A DNA stretch of 64,000 bases. Source: Porphyra umbilicalis (Eukaryota; Rhodophyta; Bangiophyceae; Bangiales; Bangiaceae). Position numbers and translations under genes: made by a program. The first letter of the stretch is position 1, and each line of letters begins with the position of its first letter. The notes beneath the pieces are model-generated. The model was not told the DNA's origin and searched no databases. It was given only the letters and a program-made list of their open reading frames with translations. Of the stretch, positions 33,774-43,027 are shown piece after piece. Location of the stretch: assembly GCA_002049455.2 (NCBI GenBank), contig KV918942.1, forward strand, positions 89,520 to 153,519, given 5' to 3'.

Positions 33774-34085
33774 TGTTGGCGCCAGGTGGCGGCCGCAAGC
33801 CCAACACGTGTCAGCCGCATTGCTGGGGTAAGTCGGGCTTTCAGTGGCACGGCCTGATAGTTGTGTCACGGCCCGATGGTGTAAGGAGTGAGTTTTATTG
33901 CGTTGTATTGTGTTGTTCCACCTGCGTGTGGGGCGGCGCCCGCGGGAGCATCCCTGGGCGGGCACCGCAGGTAGGCGCGACCGGCACGGCGGGGTGGGAC
34001 CGCGGGGGCACCACGAGAGTATGAGAGCGCGGGGAGCGAGGGCCGAGCGGACCCCGATGGGTAAAGTGCGCGTGTTTGCTTGACA
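33774..34085 (+). repeat. Copia 5' LTR
   Basis: 312 bp, beginning TGTTGGCGCC and ending TTGCTTGACA, with the usual TG...CA ends. It aligns with 38328-38639 without gaps. Its TATA-like position (34020) reads TATGAGAG, whereas the 3' LTR has TATAAGAG. Confidence 0.93.
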
Positions 34086-34100
34086 GGTTATGGGCCCAGC
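34086..34100 (+). promoter_or_regulatory. Copia primer-binding site (half-tRNA iMet type)
   Basis: GGTTATGGGCCCAGC follows the LTR with no gap. It is the reverse complement of the anticodon-arm sequence GCUGGGCCCAUAACC of eukaryotic initiator tRNA-Met, which contains the CAU anticodon. Drosophila copia is known to prime from such an internal cleavage product (a 5' half of initiator tRNA-Met) rather than from the tRNA 3' end. A conventional 3'-end match was not found here. Confidence 0.8.
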
Positions 34101-34206
34101 CCGCGCGTAAACCCCACGCTCGCGGTGCTACTCACCTACACGACGCCCCTCTCCCGACGCTGCCCCACGTGCCGGACGCGCCCTTCCGCTGCCTGCCCTT
34201 GCCAAG

Positions 34207-34815
34207 ATGGAGGGGCTGATGGCCGACGCGGAGAACCGGTCGTTCCGCCGGGTGCCCAAGCTGGACATGGACTACAATACATGGGCTCTGCTGTTTAAGG
34301 CCCACCTAGTGACCAAGGAGCTGGCACAGCCGATAGAGGAGCCGCCCCCGCCGGAGCGAGAGGCGGCCGCGCTGGAGAGGTACAACCGCAAGGACCGCAA
34401 GGCGCTGGCAGAGATCATCCTTGGCGTCAAGGCCCAGCACCTCCCCAACCTGGCGGAGGCGCGCACGGCCCGCCAGGCCTGGGCGGAGCTGGCGGAGGCG
34501 TTCCAAAGCAAAACCAGCGCGCGAAAGGTCCAGCTGACGCGTGAGCTCGCCACCCTCCGCATGGGCGTCGGCGAGGCGCTTATGACCTACGTTGGGCGGG
34601 CCAAGACTCTACGAGCGGAGCTCGACGGCGCTGGTCACCCGGTCGGGGAGGACACGGCGGTGATGCACGTGTTAGCCGGCCTGCCCCCGGCGTATAAGGC
34701 GGTGACTACTGTGCTGCTGGCGGCGGGGGTGTCCCTGCAGTGGGACCAGCTCCTCCCCGCACTGCTGCCCGTGGAGGTGGAGCAGAAGGAGGCGGCCCAC
34801 AAGGGCGGCGGGTAG
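34207..34815 (+). pseudogene. Copia gag region
   Basis: 202 residues from an ATG in good context (AAGATGG). It has the UBN2-type gag pattern of copia elements: LDMDYNTWALLFKAHLV, ALAEIILGVKAQHLPNLAEA, AWAELAEAFQSKTSARKVQL and VMHVLAGLPPAYKAVTTVLL. The gag protein would form the particle shell. A TAG at 34813-34815 cuts it; the same frame continues open, so this is a nonsense mutation in a single gag-pol frame. Confidence 0.85.
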
Positions 34816-37800
34816 CCCTCTGTGGCGTACGGCCCCTATCGCCCCGTTAGCAGTGGCGGCCGCAGTGGCTCGCGAGCGTCAGCCGCGCCTGGCGCCAAGC
34901 AGGTTCTTTGATGGTACTGCAACAAGCCGGGCCACCGCCGCCACGAGTGCCGCAAACTGGCGGCAGACAAGAAGCGGCGGGATGGCGGCGGCGGCGTTTG
35001 CGGTCGGGGTCCCGACGATGGCCCTTATGGGGCGGTGGCGTTCACGACTGCTGTAATGGAGGAGCGCCCTCCTACGGCAGCTCAAGCCGAAGCGGCCAGC
35101 CAATCGGAGTCGCGTAGCCATGGGCAACACACGTGGATAGTTGACTCGGGAGCAAGTCACCACATGACCAACAAGTCGTCCAATTTGGCCAACTACATCC
35201 CGACCGACGGGGTCTTTGTGACGCTGGCAAACGGCGAGACGGCCGAGGCTGTGGGCAAGGGGTCTCTGCTCTTGAACCCCCGAACGGGCGTCCCGTTCGC
35301 CCTGCAGGAAGTGCTGTACGTGCCCCGCTTGGCGGATAACTTGCTGTCGGTGAGGGCAGTGACCCGGCACGGGGGCGCGGTCAACTTTATTGCCGACACC
35401 TGTGCGGTGCTCTCATCCTCCACACTGGTGGTGACGGGGACCCCCAATCGCCGTAACCAGTACGAGGTGGTGGTAGAGGATACGGCGACGGCCGCCGCGG
35501 CCTATGGCCAGGTGTCCAGCGAGGTGGCGCGCCTCTGGTACAGGCGCTACTGCCACCTCAGTGCCGCCAACCTCCGCACCGTCAGTACCCTGGTCGAGGG
35601 CATGGCGCCGTTGCGGACGACCGACGTCGCGTCCACAGAGGGGGCGCTGTGCCACCCGTGCGTTTTGGGGCGTATGCACGCCGAGCCGTTCCACACCAAG
35701 GACGCGGCCACCAGGAAGCTGGAGCTGATCCACTTGGACCTCGGTGGGCCCCTCTCCGCCTCGCTGGGCAACGCCCGGCACTATGTCGCCGTGCTGCACG
35801 ACGCGACGGGGTTGGCTGTGGCCTCCGCCCTCAAGGCCAAGAGCGAGGCTGGGAAGGCGGTCCAGGCCTAGATCAACCAGCTGGAGCTCCAGGCCGGCGC
35901 ACGTGTCAAGCGCGTGCGGTGCGACGGTGCTGGGGAGCTCGTGTATGCTGATATGCAGGAATTTTACTCCCGGCGGGGGATCCGCCTCGAGCCGACGGCG
36001 GCCCACACCCCGCAGCAGAACGGGAAAGCCGAGCGTCTCAACCGGACACTGATGGAGCGCGTCCGCTCCATATTGGCGGAGGCCGAGCTTGGCGAGGAGC
36101 TCTGGGCCGAGGCGCTGATGGCCGTCGTCTACACGCGCAACCGCGGGCCGACGAGCGACGGAAGGGCTACCCCTTTCGAGCTCGGCCATGACAAAAGGCC
36201 GGACGTAGCCTGCCTCAGCGTGTGGGGGAGCGTCGCGTACGCGCTCAAGCCCAAGGGACAGCAGCGGAAGCTGCAGCCGAAGACCATGGCTGGTCGCGTC
36301 GTCGGGTACGCAGCCGGGGGTCACGCGTACCGCGTCTACAACCCCGCGTCGCGCGAAGTCGTGGTGCGGCGTAACATCGTTGCGGACGAGACCTCGGTGC
36401 GTGCACCGGGGAAAACGAGTGCCCCACCGGCGGGCATGGCTCCTGACAGCGGCGCAGATATGACTGCCGAAACCGACGACCAATCAAACACCACCACTGG
36501 GACTCCGGACAGCGCGCCGAGCCAACCCGACAGCCCGCCACCAACTCCAAGTCCATCCGAGCCGGTCGATCAAGTCCCGAAAACTTCATCGGATCCGACA
36601 CGTGGCGGGCCTAATTCCTCAACGTTTGGGCGCGGGCGCTACCCGGAGCGGTTGCGGCGACCCAAGCGCTTCTTTGACGACGAGCCCGGGGCTGCCAGCC
36701 AGGCCGTCATGACGGCCTTTACGAGCGAGGCCCTGCGCACCGTGCCGGCCACGGTGACGGAGGCTATCACACGGCCCGACGCCCACCTGTGGCGCGAGGC
36801 CATGCAGGATGAACTGCGGTCGCTGGCAAAAAAAACAACGCGTGGGAGATGACGGACCTCCCGCCGGGCGCTAAGCTGACCGGCAGCCGCTGGGTCTTTG
36901 ACCTAAAGCGCGACGCGGCCGGAAACGTGGTGCGGTACAAGGCGCGGTTTGTGGCCCGGGGCTTCACGCAGAAGCCCATGCGTCGACTACGACGAGGTGT
37001 GGGCGCCCACACCGGCAAAGGCGACGGTGCGCGCGGTCCTCGCCCTCGCCGCCGCAAGAGGTATGGAGATCCACTGCCTTGACATCAAGACCGCCTATCT
37101 CAATGCCATGCTGGACAAGGACGTGTACGTCGCGCAGCCCGAGGGCTACTAGGTCGGCGGCAACAAGCTGGTCTGCCATATCTTCCGCGCCGTGTACGGC
37201 TGCAAGCAGGCCAGCCGCTTGTGGGACAGCCACTTTGCCACCACATTGGTGAACGCGGGCGCAGTACGAGCAGCCGCGGACCCCTGCCTCTTCGTCTGGA
37301 CCCACATGGTCCACGGCGTAATTTTCATCCTCGTACACGTGGACGATGTAGTTCTGTCAGCCAAGGATCGGGCGGGAATCAAGGCAGTTAAGGACATCAT
37401 TTCATCGGCTTACACCATCCGCGACCTGGGGGAGGTGGGGGACTTCCTCGGAATGCGCGTCACCCGTGATCGGGCGGCCGGCACCCTCACGCTGACGAGC
37501 CCAGGCTACGCCCGCGCCCTCGTCGGGGCGCACGGGCTGGGCAGCGCCAACCCGGCGACGACGCCCATGGCCCCCGGCACGGTGCTGACGCGCACAGGGG
37601 CGGACCTGCTGGACGCGGGGGGGCCCGCGTTCGCGGAGCTTGTGGGCGGCCTGTTATACCTGGCGACCACAACGCGCCCAGACACCGCCCTTGCTGCTGG
37701 CGTGCTGTCGCGCTTTATGCACGCGCCAGAGGAGGGCCATTGGCGCGCCGCCAAGCAGGTCCTGCGGTACCTCGCGGGCACGCTCGACCTGGGCCTCTGC

Positions 37801-38301
37801 TTTGGCGGCGGCGGCGGGCTGGAGGCCTGCTGCGACGCGGACTTTGCGTCGGACAGAGAGACACGCCGGTCCACGACGGGCTGGCTGTTCTGCTGGAACG
37901 GCGCCGCGGTGTCCTGGTCCAGCCGGCGGCAACCGACGGTGTCGACATCCACGGCCGAGGCGGAGTATATTGCGGCCGCGGCGGCCACGAAGCAGGCCTT
38001 GTGGCTCCGCAAGCTCCTGGCGGACCTGGGGGAGCCGATCCCCACGATCCAGATCGGGGAGGACAACAACGCCTGCCTGACTATGGTGGCCAACCCGGAG
38101 GGTACCGGGCGGGCCAAGCACATCGATATCGCACATCATATGGTGCGCGACCGCGTTGCACGCGGGGAGGTGGCATTCTACCACACGCCGACGACGGAAA
38201 TGACGGCCGACGGCTTTACCAAGCCACTGCCTGTGGCCGCCTTCGCCGCTTTCCGGTCTCGCCTCGGCGTACGAGCCCAAGAGCACGCGACGCGAGCGTG
38301 A
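34816..38301 (+). pseudogene. Copia pol: protease, integrase, RT, RNase H
   Basis: It continues the gag frame. A CCHC knuckle is at about 34909-34950, but its first Cys codon is TGA (34909-34911) before WYCNKPGHRRHEC. Protease: TWIVDSGASHHMT. Integrase: a GAG-pre-integrase HHCC part (LWYRRYCHLSAANL, GALCHPCVLGRMH) and a D-D-E core (LIHLDLGGPL, VRCDGAGEL, TPQQNGKAERLNRTL), interrupted by TAG at 35869-35871. RT: a one-base shift in the A8 run 36828-36835, WVFDLKRDAAGNVVRYKARF, a compensating shift near 36975-36982, VDYDEVWAPT, YLNAMLDKDVYV, TAG at 37150-37152, then LVHVDDVVLSAKD with the catalytic DD. RNase H: CCDADFASDRETRRSTTGW and STAEAEYIA, ending at 38301. Every stop is a one-base change from a sense codon. 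Confidence 0.9.
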
Positions 38302-38327
38302 CGGGCTGGGATACGGCCGTGGGGGAG

Positions 38328-38639
38328 TGTTGGCGCCAGGTGGCGGTCGCAAGCCCAACACGTCTCAGCGGCATTGCTGAGGTAAGTCGGGCTTTCAGTG
38401 GCACGGCCTGATAGTTGTGTCATGGCCCGATGGTGTAAGGAGTGAGTTTTATTGCGTTGTATTGTGTTGTTCCACCTGCGTGTGGGGCGGCGCCCGCGGG
38501 AGCATCCCTGGGCGGGCACCGCAGGTAGGCGCGACCGGCACGGCGGGGTGGGACCGCGGGGGCACCACGAGAGTATAAGAGCGCGAGGAGCGAGGGCCGA
38601 GTGGACCCCGAGGGGTAAAGTGCGCGTGTTTGCTTGACA
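38328..38639 (+). repeat. Copia 3' LTR
   Basis: 312 bp partner of the 5' LTR with about nine substitutions by eye. It is preceded by a purine-rich run GTGGGGGAG (38319-38327), the probable polypurine tract. It keeps TATAAGA at 38574-38580. Confidence 0.93.
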
Positions 38640-39429
38640 CCCTGCGCCCCCCCCCCCCAGGGCCCCCCAGCAGCTCAACCCCCCCCCCCCCCCCCCCAAA
38701 CCCCCTGTATACCCCCCCACCCAGACCCCCCCTGACAACCCCCCCCGTCGATTGTTGCCCATCTACCAGGGTTGTCAGCGTTTGGTTTGGTTTGCCAAAC
38801 ATGAACGGAATTCAACCTGATTCACTTGAACGCTGGAGCGTTCAGGTTGAACGCAACATGTCAAAAGGCGTACTTGTTCGGCGTAATACTTAGTGTGCCA
38901 CGTCTACTGTAGTTGAGATTGTGCTTAGGAAAGTCGGGTTGTCTGACTCGAGCTCCATCGAGCTTGAGTCGCCAAGCCGATGTAGCGTGTGCATAGCAGG
39001 CCTGCTGCAGTCGTGGCGACAGAGCCCTGCTTGCCTGCTCCACCACCGCGACACAATCCAAACGACTGGTACGAGCCGACGCCGGGGCGACGACGTTGAC
39101 AACCGGTGTGGGCCTCCGCGCAGTAACGGAGACGGGGGGACCAAAAAGAAAGGACTAAACACCGATACGTGTAGACGGGGCGTTGAGGGCGAGTGGATGC
39201 CCCGTTGTCGGAGAAGCAGCTTGCTGCACTCCACGCAATCCTGGGTGAAACCACGACCCATCCATCCTCCAGCCAAAAAGGCCATGATTCAAGCACACGT
39301 TGACAGCACATGAATCGATCTACGGTTTCAGCGCCTAGGGTGCTACACAGCCGATTGGCAACAGTTGACATAAAGGAGTGTCTGGGTGCAGAACTTTCAG
39401 CGCGACTGACCTGCAGGGGGTACGGCAAC
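38640..39429. other. Spacer between the two LTR elements
   Basis: It begins with the right copia target copy CCCTG and a C-rich run, and ends in GCAAC (39425-39429), the left target copy of the gypsy element. Between them no gene or repeat is recognised. Confidence 0.5.
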
Positions 39430-40078
39430 TGTAGTACTACGGGGCCCCCTATGCGCCAGGGGGCCACCGCGGGGACGTCGGCGACGGCGGGGGACGCGGT
39501 CCCCGACGCGAGGTGGCGACGCCAGTGGCGGTGGTGACCGACGGGTTGGCGACGCGGGATGGCGGGGCGAGGGGGCGGCCCCGCTGCCCGGCTCGGGCCA
39601 CCTGAGGGAGCGTACCCGATCCGCCGCGCCCGGCACGCGGGCCCCGCGGGAGGCCGGATTGGCGCGCCCGAGCGGGCGCTGGCGCGCCCGAGAGGGCGCG
39701 GCAGGCGACGGCCGACCGGGCGCCACGCGGCGGGTGCAGCGCGTTGCGCGCGGGACGGTTTCTCCCCCTCGTCTGTAATGATCGCCTCGGGGGACTTGAC
39801 ATGCATGGAGGGAATTATCTGCATTGGTTGGTGACGGCCCGGGTCAATTCCCACTTGGAGAAATTGGGCCCGGGCGACGGTTTCCGCCCTTTTAGGACGA
39901 GGGGCGACGACGGTGGGAGGCTCCGTCGTCGCCGGCAAGTAAACCGTGTCTTGATGTCTTGGCGTTTCGATCGGCCCGACTTCCCGGACCTCGAGTCCCA
40001 TAGCGGGTGTCGCGCGAGCGGCTGAGACGGCCGTTACTTCCCTCCTTCTGAGGTAACCCCCTAGATTGTGGTACTACA
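39430..40078 (+). repeat. Gypsy 5' LTR
   Basis: Begins TGTAGTACTACGGGG and ends GTGGTACTACA; the ends form a short inverted repeat (TGTAGTAC). Inside is a 20 bp near-tandem duplication GGCGCGCCCGAGCGGGCGCT / GGCGCGCCCGAGAGGGCGCG around 39660-39700. It aligns gap-free with 50091-50739. Confidence 0.95.
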
Positions 40079-40080
40079 TT

Positions 40081-40098
40081 TGGCGCTCCGGGTGAGAC
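40081..40098 (+). promoter_or_regulatory. Gypsy primer-binding site candidate
   Basis: TGGCGCTCCGGGTGAGAC starts two bases after the LTR and opens with TGG, complementary to the CCA end of a tRNA. The remaining bases fit an acceptor stem plus the 3' side of a T arm, but I cannot name the tRNA without a tRNA set from this genome. Confidence 0.65.
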
Positions 40099-40226
40099 CC
40101 GCGGTACGCACGCCGTGCGCGTCGCGGATCGACACCTCTTTCGGTACCAAGAATCGGGGGACCCTCGTTGGTTGTATTGCGGTGCGGTGACAGAGGACAT
40201 CCGATCGATACGCGGGCCCCGCTTCC

Positions 40227-43001
40227 ATGGCTCGCGGATCTTCCTCATCTTCCGCGCTTGACGGGGGCGCTCCTCTGTTTGAGATGCCTGGCACTAGCCG
40301 GGTGAAGGACGCGCCACTGGCGGGAGACCCCGGGGCAACACCGGCCTTGGGCACCGTGGCCCCCGTTGTGGGTGGAAGGGCGGTCCCGGTTGGCGGCGGC
40401 GGGACGGTGGCGGGTGAGTCGAACTCCCCGCCCGAGGACCCCGGCCGCACGCCGACCACCGGGGCTCGTCCTCCTCCCGGCGCGGGACGGACGTCCACGC
40501 TGATGGAGCCCCAGGCAGGGGGTGCGGGGGTTCACCCTTCCCCCCTGGACGGGCAGCGCCTGGAAGGGGCGCCGCCCTTTGGCCCTCCCCGAGTGGACGC
40601 GGTGGGCGGTTCATCGGGAACTTTAGTTGGCGGGACCCCCGCGGGCCGGGGGCCACGTCGACCAATGGACGCGCTGTCGCTGGAGGACGACGAGAGGCAA
40701 CGCCGGGAATGACAGCGAGCGTTCGGGGTCACCCCGGAAGAGGTGGCCTGGGCCCGGTGGCAGAGGACCACCCGGGACCACTGGTCCCTGGACGCGCCGT
40801 CCGCGACGGGCGGGTCGGGGCCCAGCCGGCAGGGGGTCGGCGGAGCCGCGGCCCCAGGACCACCTCGGTCGGTGGCCGACCCCGAGCACCTGCGCCACTT
40901 GGCTCAGGTGTTCCGCGACGCCGCGGAGGAAGCGTCGACCGCGGCATCGGACGGGACCCCGGTCCCGGGGCGAGGCGCGGCCGTGGCCCTGGCCCTGGCG
41001 GCGGCCCAGGGCCCTTCCCCTGGGACCGCGAGCGCGGGTGGACCGGCACTCCCGGAACCCGGGTCAGGCACGTCCAGGGAGCGTACCCGGGCGGGGGGCG
41101 CTACCCGGACCGGGTCCGCCTTGAAGGTGACTGCATCGCCGGGCGCGCGCCCTGCGCGGCCGCGGTCCCGGAGGGGCGCCGAGCGCCGACACCTGAAGGC
41201 CGCCCCCTCGAAGGGCCACCGACGGCGTCGCCACGCCCGACGGGCGCCGTCGCCCCCCTCGTCGGGGCCCCCCTCGTCGACCGAGAGTGACGAGAGTCCG
41301 TCAAGCTCGTCATCCGCCGCTAGTGGGGCGGAGTCGACGGACAGCAGCGACGGCTCGACCTCGTCCTCCGCCACCGGCAGTGACCCCGGGGCAACGCGCC
41401 GCCGACGGCGGGCACGGGCGGCCGACAAGCGGCCACACCGGGCCCTGGTGCAAGAGGCGCTGCGCGCCTTCCGGCGGGAGCAGCGGGAGGACACGGTGGT
41501 CGACCCCCGCTTCAAGGGGCTCCTGTCGCCGGAACGGTACCGGCTCGCACAGCGAGGGGGCCGCCTACACCTCCCGCGAGGCAATTCCATCCGCGGCATC
41601 CGCGCGGACGTCAAGGCCTTGATGCACACCTCGCGACAGTTTGCGGGCGACACCCCGTTGGGGTTGGTGGCGTTCCTTGGGAACTTCCAGACGGCATGCG
41701 ACGGCAGCGGGCTGAACGAGGGTACGGCAGTGACACTGCTGCAGTACTTCGTTACGAGCGAGGTGCTCGGCGTGCTCCAGCGCGCCAAGGACACCCACGC
41801 CTCGCGGCAACTCACGTACAAGCGCGCGGTCCACGCCCTTCTCAACGAGTACCTCGACGGGGACGACCTGGTGGACCACCTCCAGTCCCTCATGCAAGCA
41901 TACCAAGAGAAGTGGGAAGACGAGCACGAGTTTGCGAACCGCATCCTCGATGCTAACCGTGCCTTGGGCTCGGTCCTACAAGAGGCCGAGCTGAAGAGTA
42001 TCCTACTCAAGGGCGTTGGACGGGAAGTCCGGGCCCTGGGGCGGAACTTCAATACCCAGGGCCGGACCTTCCCCAAGCTGCGCAAGTTCCTTGCCAAGAC
42101 GGGGGCAGCCACCCGGGAGGCCCGGGGGGTCAAGCTTCAGGCCAAGCCCAAGGGGAGCACCTCCCGGTCGGTCGGCGGCGAAGAACGGGAGGCCCGTCGG
42201 GCCCGGCCGGCGGCATCGGTCGCTCTTTCGGTGGGAGCCGCCTCGGCCGCGGCTGCTCTGTCCGTCACGGACTACGGGACCGAGGCGGAGCGGGCCGAGT
42301 GGGCCGCGGTGTTGGCCGCGTCAGGGACGCCCGTTGAGTACGGGTCCCCGGGCGACGTCCCGGTATTACCGGTGGACAGTCTGCCGCACGCGTCGGGCTG
42401 GCAACAGCAGCCCGCGTGGGGCGGGCGCCCGGAGTTGTACCCCGTGCACACGGGAGCGGGGCGTGGGCGCGGTACCCTGGCGCCGGGCACCCCGGTGCCT
42501 CCACTGGCGGGAACCGTCTTCTCGCACTCGGATCGCCCCCCGCGGTTTCCCCGAGGCGGGGCGCCTCCACCGCGTGGCGGCGGATGGAGTGGGGCACCCG
42601 AGGCGGGGCCCCCGCCACGTCGGCGGGGGGCCTGCTCGTTCTGTGGCCACCTGGGGCACTGGGTGTGGGAGTGCCCCGCCCAGTCTCCCGAGGTGCGGGC
42701 CCACGGGCGTGCGTTGCGCGAGGCAGTCGCGGCACACCGCAACGGGCGGGGACCGGCGCCGCCGGCACCCCTGCCCCTGGGAGCAGGACCGCCGGTTCCA
42801 CCGGTACCGCCAACCGACGCCAACCATGGGACCGTCCCGCCGGGCACGGCTGCCTTCGTCCACGCCGTGGAAACGGATGACCGGGCGTACCCGGACGTAG
42901 CAGGCGACGAGGGGGAGAGTTCCTCCGAGGAGTGGATCGCGGGCGCCGACGGCGCGAGTCACGGGGACGGCCGCACCTGCCACGCCCAGGGAAACGAGTA
43001 A
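40227..43001 (+). pseudogene. Gypsy gag with CCHC knuckle
   Basis: A continuous frame of about 924 codons from an ATG at 40227, interrupted once by TGA at 40710-40712, probably CGA (Arg) before a C-to-T change. The N-terminal half is Pro, Gly and Ser-rich; a capsid-like region follows (VDPRFKGLLSPERYRLAQRG, KALMHTSRQFAGDTPLG, FLGNFQTACDGSG, ILLKGVGREVRALGRN). Near the C-terminus is CSFCGHLGHWVWEC, a CX2CX4HX4C nucleic-acid-binding knuckle. Gag would form the particle and bind RNA. The gag stop TAA (42999-43001) lies just after a slippery heptamer and pol lies in the -1 frame. Confidence 0.85.
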
Positions 43002-43027
43002 GGGGCAGCCCCCTTAGTGGGCTGCCC
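42989..43027 (+). promoter_or_regulatory. Candidate -1 ribosomal frameshift signal (gag to pol)
   Basis: GGGAAAC (42989-42995) sits in gag phase as G GGA AAC, the X XXY YYZ form. Gag stops two codons later. After a 7-base spacer comes a perfect 9 bp stem, GGGCAGCCC (43003-43011) with GGGCTGCCC (43019-43027), around a 7-base loop. A second 6 bp hairpin (ACGGAC / GTCCGT, 43028-43042) follows. A -1 shift on the heptamer enters the pol frame directly at 42995. Confidence 0.75.

Larger units (their letters stand above)
33774..38639 (+). mobile_element. Ty1/copia LTR retrotransposon, degenerate
   Basis: A complete 4866 bp element: LTR, primer site, gag-protease-integrase-RT-RNase H, purine tract, LTR. 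The exact 5 bp duplication CCCTG flanks it (33769-33773 and 38640-38644). Integrase precedes reverse transcriptase, which defines Ty1/copia. Four in-frame stops and two compensating frameshifts make this copy non-functional. The LTRs differ at about nine of 312 positions by eye, so insertion is not very recent. Confidence 0.95.
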
